From: Gnetum montanum
Taxonomy: Eukaryota > Streptophyta > Gnetopsida > Gnetales > Gnetaceae
DNA: 62,000 bases
Assembly: GCA_015680685.1 (NCBI GenBank)
Contig: MNCI01004881.1
Span: forward strand, 443,976 to 505,975
Reading direction: 5' to 3'
The position numbers were made by a program, and so were the translations under genes. Under the pieces are notes generated by a model. It ran no database searches. It was not told the DNA's origin and saw only the letters and a list, made by a program, of their open reading frames with translations. The number at the start of each line of letters is the position of its first letter. Position 1 is the first letter of the stretch. Positions 23,374 to 34,314 of this stretch are shown here, in pieces.

Positions 23374-25103
23374 ACCATCGATGAGCTATCTCAGGGCCAT
23401 CACTGAGACGGTTAGTTGGGGAAGTCGTGATGATGCAAATCTCTTCCACGTCATCGACGATACCGTATGACCCAGTCTCTATAAATCGCGCATGGGGTAA
23501 GGTGTCCATTCAAACAAGAGGAGGGGAGAGTTATTGATCGCAATAGATTTCAAGGAACGCTACATCTTTTCAAGTGCAATTGGAGACTAGTGAAGGGGCC
23601 ACAATGGTGGTCATGCAGCACTAGGATGCAGCAAGAGCCGTAGAGGTGGTCACAGACCACATCAAGGAATCTTTTAACGTCCTTATTGTGCCATCGGCAG
23701 ATTTCATAGGAGCACGAGATGCTCAAACTTTGGCCGGTCCCTCAATGACTTCTGTAGAACATAAGGATGTGCTTGATCAATTGTTGCATACAGGACAGGT
23801 GATGACGTCCTTGTTTGACATCCCACAGGATGTTATAGCAGCACAATCAGACCTCATCTCCACCAAAGGAAAGCTGGTCATGACAGAGATAAGGGCCAAG
23901 CATGTAGAAGCAAAAGTAGCAAGACTGCAAGAAAGGCTCGTAACCCTACAAGCTGTACAGCAGGATCCCTCTCGATTCGTTCCTGCAGACTAGCTGGACA
24001 CCTTCAAGACCGAGCAACTCAATAAATTGCTAGCAGAAAATAAAAGAGTGCCAAAAAGAGAAGGCCGACTAGGATGCCTCCAAGGCACAAGCACAAACTT
24101 ACGCGCACACCAAGGCACTCAAGGCCTTACAAGAGAAAAATAAACAGCTTGTTGCCAACAATCTCCAATTGACCTCTGTGGAAAAGTATGGAGACCTCTG
24201 TGGAAAAATAAAAGAACGTTCTTGAAGAAAATTTTCAACGACTGCAAGAATAGCTGATCAAGGTCAACCAGGACATGAACCGTTTGGCCAGAGAAAATTG
24301 AACCCTCTCAATGAAGGAGATACACACCATCCGTCAGAAGACGACCATTGAAATAAGCGCATGGCAAAACGAGGCCAAGCAACACGAAAAATTAAAGAAG
24401 CATTTCTGAGACCAAGTGGGAATGTACAAGCAAATCATCAAGAAGGAGATCCATATGGCCAAGGCCCACCTCAATGCTTTCAGTGCTCAACACACTGATT
24501 GACGGGCCATATTGGACACATATGCATTTGTCCACCAGGCGGAACTTAAAAGCTGAGACCTACAGATTCAGGATCTCACAAAGCACATGGAGTTGGCAAA
24601 TCTATGGTATGCCAATTTAACCATGTTGACAGTAGGACGCCCGAGGACAAAGCTCAAGAGATATGCAGCTACCACCTACACCAAATATGAAACAGAATTT
24701 GCAGAACACAAGAAAACATTGCAAAAGTTAAAGGTCGTAAATTTTGAATTGGAGGTGGTTAAAGCAACTACCGAGGACAAAAAGATGTCGCAACGAACTT
24801 GGCTCGATGGCTTACAGATTTTCAAGAGTACAAGGACAAAGCCAGAGCCTACATGGAGGAACGACAATTGTTTGCGACCTTGTACGTCAAAGCAAACAAA
24901 ATGTTTCCGCAACTACCATGCCCATGGAAGGTGCCGACCCCATTAAACATTGGAGCATCAACATAGACGGCACAGGATCCCCAAACTGAAGAAGAAAAAC
25001 TCTAAGCACTACTTCAACATCATCAAATCCCAAAACTTGAAGCACAAGACAAGGGGAAGTAACCCATGGAGGAGCCACCGCCACCTGGAACCCAAGATGA
25101 CGG
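23374..25103 (+). pseudogene. E2 ORF2 downstream region, long coiled coil
   Basis: Open stretches at 23646-23993 and 24587-24946 with intervening frames broken by stops. Composition is Lys/Glu/Gln/Leu-rich with heptads (EAKVARLQERLVTLQAVQQ near 23905; FAEHKKTLQKLKVVNFELEV near 24700). The end (LPCPWKVPTP near 24920) matches E1 at 16790. It may once have been continuous with the upstream domain or a separate ORF. No cysteine motif or transmembrane segment is obvious. Confidence 0.5.
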
Positions 25104-26248
25104 TATGTTTGGCTTTTTGCTTACCACTTCAGTGAATTCCAAATTTCTTTTGAAGGTTATTAGGCCTATTGTTCTATATTATATTTGAAAACATAGATCT
25201 TCTACCTTCTTCATTTCCAAATCATATCTCAAGCCTCAAAGATCAAATTGAATACTAATCAACTATTTCATCTTTTGCAACCTTGGTGCAGACCTGTAAG
25301 TCCAAGCAACCTTCATTAGGAATCACTGCACAAGAGCTTCTCTTTATAATTTCGATTTTTCTCTACTTCATCCGGTCTCTTCCACTATTTTTTTTACTCC
25401 TGTTCACAGTTGATCCTTGGTAGAAGGCAAATGCCTTGATGGTGTTCTTCCCTATTGTGCTCGGTTATATATTTGGTTGTTTCTCTGCAAAACATCCCCA
25501 ATTCATTAAGTTTTCCTTCCATGTCTCTATATCTAGTCTATTTGAACTGACGTTACATATGTAATTGATACTCTTTTCCATTAATAAAACTCCCTTTTCG
25601 GGGTCCAACACCCCCCTCCAATTTCAATCACAAATTCAATTGATGAAGATCAAGAGCTTATTGCGGCTTTCAAACCTGTTTTATCTTCAGTAACCATGAC
25701 GCAGTTGAAGCACCGCTAGCAGCAAATACAGTGGCAACTCAGTAACCATGATAGAGTGAAAGCACCACTAACAGAAAATAAGAGCCATGTACTAGAAAGC
25801 TAAAAGAGATGCATATTGAAATTTATCACTCAGTTAAAACTTTTCAATTCAAAACGATATCAGCGCATCAAGCATAGGAGAAAAATGTTCACATGCAAAG
25901 ATGTTTCCACATTTTACAACTACATTAAATCAGGTTGTAATTTTTCTCTTTCTTCTAAAAGTTAAGCACGGACAGTATGTTCAAATTTGCATGCATAGCC
26001 ACCGTACAAATCACACCATGCATGCATTAAGCAATGTTGGTACAAAACCCTGCCCGTCAGCAGTTGCATGAATCAAAATGCTCCTAAAACCAAAAACTGA
26101 AAATATTTGCGGACATGTTTTTCTAAAAGGTAGCACATACCATGACTGCAACTTGTACAAATTTTCATCAAATTTCTCTCAAATTCTAAGAAAAATCTTT
26201 AAATGCATAGAGCATTCTTGACGAAGGATTCCATCAACCCTCTCCTCT
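25104..26248. other. 3' flank of the histone deacetylase gene
   Basis: Non-coding. It contains a 52-bp imperfect tandem duplication starting CAGTAACCATG at 25688 and 25740, and an AATAAAACTCCC sequence near 25583 on the plus strand. The gene's 3' UTR should occupy the part next to 26248. No clear minus-strand polyadenylation hexamer was picked out. Confidence 0.5.
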
Positions 26249-26302
26249 TCAAAAGGCTCGCGAAGCTTCTGAAGGTGACATTTCCTCGTCTTTACTATTA
26301 TT
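26249..26302 (-). CDS. HDA6: HDA6-like exon 8 (terminal)
   Basis: Acceptor GAACAG|AATAAT. It encodes [17 protein letters not shown] and TGA at 26249-26251. Short acidic tail; the end is inferred from the frame. Confidence 0.72.
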   Translation of the reverse strand, partial: NNSKDEEMSPSEASRAF

Positions 26303-29300
26303 CTGTTCACAACAACAACAACAACATAAAAAACAAGTGGCAATCCAAATAAGAAGATGAAAAACATACCTGCATGCAGATTGAATAAATATGAAAAACA
26401 CTGGCACATGCAATAGTATATCAACTTACATCAGCTTTATCTTCGTATCTCTTAACCTTCTTCACATTTTCACTATCCAAACCTGTTGCTGACCTTCTGA
26501 AAAGATATATAAAAATGAAACGAACTCAATATGGAGGAAAAACCTAAAACATGAAAATCCAAAAATAACCATGGACTGAAAATAAAGTCGATTTCCGGGT
26601 ATAAACATTTCATCTGTTTCAAAGCAAGAAATTAATTAAGACTGTAAGCAAATAACTGAAAGACATCAATATATGATTATGAATAAATACTTGTTTTCCT
26701 GCTTCGAACCAAATTCATCACCACTGTCATTGCCACTTGTTCGAGGCTTGTCAAATTCTGATTCAACGGGTACTCCATTCCAAAGGCGAGTTTTTGGTCG
26801 TTCATCCATTTCTTCCTCCTCCTATTTAAGAAAAAAAAAATTATTTGAATTCAGTAAATGACTAGAAAAAAATTTAAGTGCTTTTGACAATGTCAAGTAT
26901 CTGAGAATATGCATACTTCTTCGTTCAACTGTGAATCAGGAGGCCTTTCGTGGAACTGTACACTAGGTATAGGCTCAATGCTTTTTAATTGCTCCAGCAA
27001 TATATTTCTAAGGAAAACAATGAAACATATTAGGCCTAAACACAAAAATAAAAACAATATGTTGAACAAAAATTTATTAAGACTGAAAAAATATAAAACG
27101 ATATAAAGGGGAAAATGTAATGAAAATTAAATGACTGATATCTCACTTTTCATCAAAAGAAAACTCACATGAATAGTAATAATTACATAATTTATGTAAG
27201 CATAGACTATGCTTTTCCATTTATGTATAAATTTAATTGAAATACTTAAATTAATTCTCAAGACTGTTTTTATTTAAAGAAGTTAATTGTTCCATATTCT
27301 CTTCCTTCTACTTTCTCTCCAAGTTCTTCAAGTACAAACCCTCTGATGATACTTTATCTCTTTCTTGGATTTGGTGTCTATGATGTAAACTTCATCCATT
27401 TATTTCCTTGAATAATATGAGATTCTTAATAAGTCAATACTATAACATTTTGCTGCTCAGTACAGTTCACTGTTCCAAATTTATGGAACCACATTGCATA
27501 TGCTTTCTTTGCGATGTATGCATCTGGTTTTATTGCATAATGTATTTCTCTTTCTACGTTTTTAGGCATCATCACGAATTCTTATACAAACACTCTTTTT
27601 GGGGCGTTAAATCCCTACAATATTGCATAAATCTCTAATACCACTCTAAGTTTAAACTTCATCATGAAGGGTAAAGATCGTTAAAATAAATTAGTCCATT
27701 AGATAATAATGCAGATAAGAACAGAAGAAATTGAGAAACAGCCAGTGAAAATAGAATTGTCACTGGCATGCTGTTATCAGAGAAAGTGTATTACTGAATA
27801 TTGTTCAGGTATGCACATCTAATACATGATGGTAATCTAGAAGAAAAAAAATTCACAACCAGATAACTATTAAAACATAAATTCAAACATGCATTTGGTA
27901 ACTTCTTTGCAAAACGCAAACAAGCCTGCCTTATTTTCTCCAAATCTTCCTCTTTGTTCAGGTTCTCCATATTGCTAGGTGGTATATGAAGTTTGTAGTC
28001 TGGTCCAAAGTATTCAAAATATTCATTATATGGTAAAAGATCTTCAGGCTCAAAATCCACAGCAACAGCTGTCTGCAGCAAACAAAGAAAAAGTATCATT
28101 CACCAATCACTAATAGTTTGAACATAATATGCTATTATTTTTCATTCAGTCTGAAAGCAATTAAATTAAAACACAAGCCAGCACTCATACCTCATAACAC
28201 CAACACCGAGCAACATTGCGAATTGTATAACCACCACCTCCAACAAGCAGAAGTGGTCTGTTAAATGATCTTACATACTTAACACACTCAGCATGACCTT
28301 TCACTGACAAGTTGAAACATCCTAACCTATCACCTGTAAGAGAATCTGCCCCACACTGTAGAACAACTGCCTCTGGATCATACACTTCCATGACCTTACT
28401 AACGATAGGTTTGAAAAGCCTCAAATAACTCTCATCATTAATACCATCATTCAAAGGAACATTAAGTGCATAGTACTTTCCTTTACCATGCCCTATATCT
28501 CTAATATGACCTGTACCAGGAAAATAATCACCAAATTTATGAAAAGATACGGTCATCACTCGATTGGTTGTATAAAACGCTTCTTCCACTCCATCACCAT
28601 GATGAATATCAATATCGATATAGAGTACCCTCTGAGAAACATTAGGTACCAAAAAAATTAGTACAATATTGACCATTATTATTTATAGTTTAAAGATTGT
28701 AAATGAAAGAAATTAACAGCTGACAAATAAGTTGGAAGCTAAACCAAAACAAATTAACGCCTTAAAAATATTAGTGTAAAAGAACAATTATTTGACTTAC
28801 AATTGTGGTTGACCAATTAGTAGGATGACTTGTAAGACCCATAAAAAGTTTTAGAAACATTTTTTTAAAAGCCAATCACAAAACAAAAGAAATTCCAGTA
28901 TAGATTACTTGTTCCAAAATTACAGTTCATAAGAATTGGCCAGTTGCTGATTAGCAATCATAAAGATTCAAAACACTCATGCCTTTAAATTTTTTATTGA
29001 TTTATAAAACGAAACAACTTAAAAACATAAAACAACACAAAGCTGTTTGTCGGAGTTTTTACGGTATACTAGTGAAGAACCGGTTTCTACAGTGTACTAA
29101 TGAATAACCATTCATAGTATATCCACCCAGGCACATAGCCAGCTGATTGTTAACATAAATGTCACAATGCCTTGATCATAGCTCAAACTCACAACTTATT
29201 AGTTGAAAAACAACAAATTACCAATTAAGCTACCACTTCATCGGCTATAAACTGTTTAGGGTTATCATAGTGTTTTAGCAATCAAACAGAACAATGAATT

Positions 29301-30818
29301 ATGAATCTGAAGAAGATTAAATTGGAAAAAACAAAGAGAACATAACATAATCTAAATCAAAGCAATTGAGTTCAATACATAGCCCATTAAAAACATTGGG
29401 ATAATAAATCACAAAGAGAAAGAAAACATAATCTTTAAGAACTGCTTACCTGATAATGTTTTAAGAGTTCAAGAATGGCAAGAACAATGTCATTGACATA
29501 GCAAAAACCAGAGGCCTCACACTTCTTGGCATGGTGTAGACCCCCAGACCAATTAATGGCTATATCAGCTTTCTTATGTGTGAGCTTGAGTGCTGCACCA
29601 ATGGATGCACCCGCAGAAGACTGACAGAATTGATAAAGGCCATCGAAAACAGGGCAATCGTCACCCACATTGTACCTCTTCAACATCTTTGCCTAAAATA
29701 AATAAACCATTAAAAGAGGCATAGCATTAACTGACTTGGATATACTAAAATCATCCTAAGAGAATATGCATGGACTAGTTTGCAGTACCATAACAACTTC
29801 ACCACCTTATCTTATACATTTTTTAAAAAATAGATAAATATGAAGGAGCTTGACCCTCCATAAAAAAGTGATGAAAAATGTTGATCACGGTAATTTTCTT
29901 ATTTAATATCCAGTACATTGATTCGATCAATAACGGAATTGCTTCTTGCAAAATCTCCAAACTCTTTTAAACGGCTTTGTATACGTCATTAAGTTCAGAA
30001 TATATATTACAATTACATTTTTAACATTATCCCTAGAACTTCCTGTCGATTTTAAACCCTTCCAAGGAAGAAATGACACAAACCCTGCATTTCATCCATT
30101 AATATGTCAGTCTATCTTCAAATGCACTTTTTACAAATTTTCTATCATATTCATCCAATACCAAGTTGTAAAAGCTGAAATTGCGAGCATTCAACATGCA
30201 ACATAATTCGGTAAAACGTGATACATTACCCAAATCACAAAATAACCCAAATTCCAACCCCTAACAACTCGTAAACATAAAGCGAAAAAAATTAAATTTC
30301 AGACGAAACCCTACTCAAAATTGAAAATCAGCCACGGTTTTAACAATCTCCATGTTACGACCACCAACATGGCGCAAATCATCGCAAACATCAATTTCCG
30401 TGGAAAGGCATTCAAACTCTGCATCTTTTTCGTTAAACAAACAAGCTCAAGCGACTGAAAATGACCGTTCCTTTTTTGTGGAAAATGCTATACAGAGAGA
30501 AAACCCAAATTAACAGTTACTTACCATCTCCTTTTCCTTATCAGGCGTGACAGAGCTCAGAAAATTTATGTAATCCTCGGTATGGAATCTGCAAATGTCA
30601 TGGCTCTCGGCAAGAGCAGGTCGGCAGACCTCCATTAGCTTGTACATTCCATAGCGAACAATGAGGTTATGAGCCATTCTGATTCTGTGAGGCTTCATTG
30701 GGTGACCCTGCCCGTAATAGTAATTGCCGATATCAGAATCGTAGAAGTAGGAGACTCTGCGTTTTCTGGCATCAGCTGATGCTGCTCCAGCATGCAAAGA
30801 ATTTCCAGAACCGTCCAT
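26249..30818 (-). CDS. HDA6: Histone deacetylase, class I RPD3 type, HDA6-like (8 exons)
   Basis: Removes acetyl groups from histone lysines in nuclear repressor complexes; Arabidopsis HDA6 (471 residues) acts in transposon and rDNA silencing. Coding exons, 5' to 3': 30525-30818, 29450-29692, 28191-28631, 27930-28072, 26917-27007, 26691-26821, 26430-26496, 26249-26302. They join in frame to 487 residues plus TGA. The start ATG at 30818 has an in-frame stop upstream at 30858-30860. Visible catalytic residues: His151-His152 (GGLHHAKK), zinc ligands Asp187, His189 (DIDIHHGDG) and Asp275 (GADSLTGDR), Tyr314 (GGGGYTIRN). CWCYETAVAV and ALNVPLNDG favour HDA6 over HDA19. The tail after ~390 is acidic and Lys-rich. 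All introns are GT-AG except intron 4, which appears GC-AG. Subfamily is by remembered motifs, not alignment. Confidence 0.93.
26430..26496 (-). CDS. HDA6: HDA6-like exon 7
   Basis: Acceptor TTTCAG|AAGGTC, donor GAT|GTAAGT, 67 nt. It encodes a basic Lys/Arg-rich stretch ([14 protein letters not shown]), possibly a nuclear localisation region. Supported by consensus splice sites and frame continuity rather than conservation. Confidence 0.75.
26691..26821 (-). CDS. HDA6: HDA6-like exon 6
   Basis: Acceptor AAATAG|GAGGAG, donor ACAA|GTATTT, 131 nt. It encodes [20 protein letters not shown] and an acidic Ser/Gly/Asp segment. RPKTRLWNG matches the RPKPRIWSG block of Arabidopsis HDA6. Confidence 0.85.
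26917..27007 (-). CDS. HDA6: HDA6-like exon 5
   Basis: Acceptor CCTTAG|AAATAT, donor GAAGAA|GTATGC, 91 nt. It encodes [12 protein letters not shown]...[11 protein letters not shown], the usual class I block after the catalytic domain (APSVQFQERPPD in relatives). Confidence 0.87.
27930..28072 (-). CDS. HDA6: HDA6-like exon 4
   Basis: Acceptor CTGCAG|ACA continues CWCYE into TAVAV. It encodes [18 protein letters not shown] and PSNMENLN, the C-terminal edge of the deacetylase fold. Ending at ATAAG|GCAGGC joins exon 5 as [11 protein letters not shown], matching the family. A GT donor exists 25 bases further (AAGAA|GTTACC, exon end 27905); it also stays in frame but adds eight codons. Confidence 0.85.
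28191..28631 (-). CDS. HDA6: HDA6-like exon 3 (residues 180-326)
   Basis: Acceptor TCTCAG|AGG, donor GAG|GTATGA, 441 nt. It carries the zinc ligands ([18 protein letters not shown]) and the active-site loop [14 protein letters not shown]. Most conserved part of the gene, with no stop or shift. Confidence 0.95.
29095..29260 (-). repeat. tRNA-derived SINE-like repeat in HDA6-like intron 2
   Basis: On the minus strand, GTGGTAGCTTAATTGGTAA (A-box-like, near 29220-29240) is followed by TGTGAGTTTGAGC (B-box-like, near 29180-29195). That spacing fits a tRNA head. A non-tRNA body continues toward ~29095. The 3' limit and target duplication were not determined. Confidence 0.5.
29450..29692 (-). CDS. 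HDA6: HDA6-like exon 2 (residues 99-179)
   Basis: Acceptor TTTTAG|GCAAAG, donor CAG|GTAAGC, 243 nt. It encodes [10 protein letters not shown] and the catalytic GGLHHAKK block plus the conserved [16 protein letters not shown] helix. Confidence 0.93.
30525..30818 (-). CDS. HDA6: HDA6-like exon 1 (residues 1-98)
   Basis: Short Ala/Ser-rich start, [20 protein letters not shown], then [12 protein letters not shown], the signature N-terminal block of class I deacetylases. Donor ATG|GTAAGT, phase 0. Confidence 0.92.
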
Positions 30819-31536
30819 TGAAAGCCGAGCGAGGAGCAATCCGACACAGTGGAATCGTCAAAAGCTTCAAATACAAACCCCAACAAATAAGTCGTGGCCT
30901 TCCTTCTGTTTTCTTCAGTACATGCCTCGCGTAGCACACAACTACAACGAAAACAATTTTTTCAACTCAGAACGCCCGCCAAGAGCAGAGTCTTTGGGTC
31001 TGCTTAGGTAACCTTTGTGTTGCCATTATGGGATACTTGGTCAGGTATAGAGCTCGCCCATGACGCATAAATTAAAATGAATGGTTTTGTACAAAAACAG
31101 GTGCTGTTCCATGGTTTGTATTTCATTTTTGAGGTGGAGAACTCGCGGTTACAGTACCTTGGTTGGAGCAACTTTTTTGGCTTTTTCTTTGTTTTAAATG
31201 AAACCAAACATATTCTTAAGCCGTGCAATTAGTGAGTAGCGGAGGCCATGGGTTTTTGGATCAAATCGTCGAGCCTTGTGGGTTAAGCTGAAGTTTGATC
31301 CCAACCATGCTCACTTACAACTGTCAATAATAAAGAAAAGGGACGAGGGCTACAATGGCTGAGACGATTCTTTTAATTGCTCTAAATTCTTTTTCATTTA
31401 ATTCCCACCGCCCTCAAACACAACCGTCAATGTTTAAGAAGAGAGAGCGAAGGGCTGTATGGGTGTGATAATTTCTCCCCCCTCTCTCTCTCCATTTTAA
31501 GAATCAAATACAATTAATTCAATGATAGATTCCTTG
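30819..31536 (-). promoter_or_regulatory. 5' UTR and promoter region of the HDA6-like gene
   Basis: About 0.7 kb separates the start codon from element A's LTR. There is no convincing TATA box at a defined place. A pyrimidine run (CCCCCCTCTCTCTCTCC, 31479-31495) lies near the far end, i.e. GA-rich on the gene's strand. No other gene was recognised. Element A may have cut off or replaced distal promoter sequence. Confidence 0.45.
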
Positions 31537-32090
31537 TGAGAGAGGTGGCAAGGTTGATGGTGTCTTGCTACTTTTCCAAAATTTCAAGAGTCTTTTGCTC
31601 TTTGTGTTTTCGAAACTATGCTTGTATGGCAAATACATTGATTGAGGGGGTTACGACCTTCTTTTGTACCTTATTCTATAAGACCTTGCTTGGGAGGGTT
31701 GCATAATTCAACTCTATGTGGGCATTTTACCTTGGGAATGATATGGAATCCACTATGGGATGTTGCGTGTGCTAGCAAGGGCATGACACCAACTATGAGC
31801 ATGCAATAATGAATCTAAAGGGCTCAACTAATAGTCCCTATGGTGTCTATGTGAGTAGAGCAAAGGAGAGACTAACTAGTTGATTTTGATTATATATTGT
31901 GCATATGAGTTTTGTACATTGCTCAAGTTTTAATATACATTTTTGGCACTTTGACAAGTTATTTGTTGGCATGTGTTTCTAGCTTAGTGAGTACTAAAGA
32001 TGTAGTCCACTTGAGTCATGTCCTAATTTTGAACCTATTTTGAAGGACCTAGGTGGTGTTGTACAACATATCAGGGATAACATTTTTACA
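31537..32090 (+). repeat. 5' LTR of element A
   Basis: TGAGAGAGGTGGCAAGG ... TTTTTACA, 554 bp. It aligns by eye along its whole length with 57669-58238. The first base could be 31535 (TGTGAG). Confidence 0.78.
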
Positions 32091-32092
32091 AA

Positions 32093-32106
32093 TGGTATCA
32101 AAGCCT
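32093..32106 (+). other. Primer-binding site of element A (initiator Met tRNA)
   Basis: TGGTATCAAAGCCT two bases after the LTR. It matches the common plant retroelement site TGGTATCAGAGCC with one change. Confidence 0.78.
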
Positions 32107-32227
32107 ACAATCTTTTGGCTAGGATTTGACAAATAATGATGGAATAGAATTTTGGTTTGTGGCGTTTCCAGTCCTAATTGATACTAATTACTCATTTTCA
32201 TTGTTGGTGGCCTTGTGAGAAGGCCTT

Positions 32228-33539
32228 TTGCAAATGGATCTAAGCAAGCCTAGTGGGACTGTTAAGGATGAAGCCAACCCAAAGGTGGAAGTAGATCTTG
32301 GACAAGACAAACCTAGGTTTCAAAACCTTTGGGAGCATATCAAGGTGGTGGCTGAGGCCCTGGCAAACCTAGGTCTTGAAAGCATTAACTTATTCCAGTA
32401 TGCTCTTAAGGAGTTGGACCTTCCTCTTCCTCAGTACAAGTTGAACTTCCACTAAAAGAACCAAGTGAAGTTGGTTTATGTCACAATCTTGGTTCTAGAG
32501 GGTTATTTGGATTAGATACCAGGACTCTACCTAGACCTTGGGTCCAACCAAGTAGCATAGTCAAAGGCATCCCTAATTGATGACTTGGATCCATGGGTGA
32601 AAGTCTTAGAGGATCCCTTGGTTAGAGTGATCTAGAACATGTTTGATTTAAAATTTGAAAATGACATTTTGAAGTCCTCTTTGGCAGGACACCTCACGAA
32701 GGAGCCCATGGCAATGGCTTGCATCAAAGTGAAGAAGCCTTGTACATACAATGATGAAAGGAGGGATGTCAAGATTGGCATCTTCCTCCATGATGTGGAT
32801 ATGTATCTAACTATAGGTGGTGTTCCAACAGCCCCAAAGATGTTAACCACTTCTTAGTATTTCACTGATAATGCGAAGCTATGGTGGCTTAGCCTTCTTC
32901 ACACTCAAGTGAAGGATATCATGGTAGAGATCATAGACATTTGGGACCAATTTAAGGCTAGTTTGATTAAACAATTCCAACTTGGGAACTCTAAATAGAT
33001 AGCCAAGACAAAGCTAGAAATGTTGAAACACATTGGTAAGCTAGAGGAGTACATTAATGCCTTCCAGGAGTTGATGTTGCTGATTTTTGAAATGGAAGAA
33101 TAGGATCAGTTTTACAAGTTGATTAATAGGTTGCAGCCTTGGGCACAAATGGAATTGCATCACCATGAAATTAACACCATACTAGAGGCCATTACTACAA
33201 TTGGCACCTAAGGGCAAATATGGTAAGGGAGAGTATGACACATCTTTCCAATCTCAAAAAACAAATACAAGATCTACTAAAGAGGAAAATGGGTCTAAAC
33301 CAAACTAGTAGGCCAATTGATCTACTTGAGGTCCTCTAAGTAACCAAGGATCCTAGAAATAGAGGAAGGACACTAAGAGTAAATGATAATCCAAGGGCAC
33401 AAATGACAATTCTTTGAAGGGTCCTTCAAGGGGCTAGTTCAATGCTTTCTTTGTCATAGAAATCAATTGACAAGAATTATCCTTTTATTTTTGGGAGGAC
33501 CAAACATATGTAAGGGAAATCTTTTGATAAATAACTAAT
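32228..33539 (+). pseudogene. Element A gag remnant
   Basis: Open pieces at 32228-32455 and 32639-32857 and an in-frame continuation to ~33190. The Retrotrans_gag pattern is visible: AKLWWLSLLHTQV, then IWDQFKASLIKQF, then KLEEYINAFQELMLLI. The nucleocapsid is poorly kept (only a QCFLCH half-knuckle near 33450). Multiple stops. It is cut at 33539 by element B and resumes at 53489. Confidence 0.7.
33535..33539 (+). repeat. Target-site duplication of element B, left copy (CTAAT)
   Basis: CTAAT immediately before the B 5' LTR. The identical CTAAT is at 53489-53493, directly after the 3' LTR. Confidence 0.85.
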
Positions 33540-34313
33540 TGATGAATCATTATTTTTCTATTATCGCAACGTTCAGTTAGCAACGTCGAGTATCCAACAT
33601 TGGGGTATATATCCTAGCCTATAAATATAACACCAGGGCTCTAGTTTTTGGATAGTTTTCAAGTTTATTTTCAACTAGAGTAGTGAAGGTCTTGTAGTTT
33701 ATTTTCCTTAGAGTTAAAATATTTTCTAAGTGCCCATAAAAGGAGTCTAAGTCTGTATGGTTCTTTGTTTGAGCATTGATGTACCTGAGTGCAACAATGT
33801 GACAGGAATAAAATGAACTCTTTTGACAATCCTTGTAGCACTGAGACTAGATTAATGTTTCTTTTAATGCACTTTACTTTACTACATTTCAATTAAGCAA
33901 TTTATTTTCAACAGTTAATGAATGCAAGCATGACCACTTTAAGCATACATATAATACTTGGTAACCGAGCAACGCTTAATGTTTGGAAGCCTAAGTGGGA
34001 CAATTACTTTTGTTAAGCTAAATAGGTAGTAAACAAATTAAATTTTAAATTATTTCACTTTTCATTCTTGTTGTAGGTGATCACATCTATAAAACATAAA
34101 ATGATAAAAAATCATATACCTCAATTACACTGAAACCATACCCTTGAGCCTCACAAGTGTAGTTGGAAAGACAATGAACGTTCTCAACACTCATTTCACT
34201 TTCTAGAGAAACTACTATACTAGATAACTATAGGTCCACAAAATTTGACCAGATTGCACGTAAAACCTTAGTGATTCGTATGGTTGGGTGTAGGGGTACC
34301 TCGCTGCTCATTA
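33540..34313 (+). repeat. 5' LTR of element B
   Basis: TGATGAATCATTATTTTTC ... GCTCATTA, 774 bp. TATAAATA at 33620-33627. The last base pair pattern has decayed from TCATCA to TCATTA. It is shorter than the 3' copy because of internal deletions. Confidence 0.85.
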
Positions 34314-34314
34314 T

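Larger units (their letters stand above)
18097..25103 (+). mobile_element. Element E2: gag plus ORF2, no pol, 3' truncated
   Basis: The interior follows the LTR at 17153-18096: primer site, gag (18222-20223), noncoding block with a U3-like cluster, ORF2 plus coiled-coil region (22286-25103). Similarity to E1 stops near 25103, before the polypurine tract, and no third LTR is found, so the 3' end has been lost beside the histone deacetylase gene. No RT or integrase motif is present across 7 kb. Confidence 0.72.

Noticed and set aside
27905-27929. Use of the GT donor at the end of exon 4 as the main site
   Set aside because: In frame but adds eight codons inside a conserved block; kept only as a possible alternative isoform.
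30819-30839. Upstream start at 30839 giving seven extra residues
   Set aside because: The codon there is TTG; the first in-frame ATG after the upstream stop is at 30818.
30695-30937. Minus-strand 80-codon and plus-strand 78-codon open frames
   Set aside because: They overlap exon 1 and the leader of the HDA6-like gene in other frames; the exon frame is fully explained by deacetylase homology.
31226-31315. tRNA-like stretch (GTGAG...CTCAC ends, TTTGATCCC loop)
   Set aside because: The arms do not pair as a cloverleaf and no proper A-box or anticodon stem is found; not called as a tRNA or SINE.
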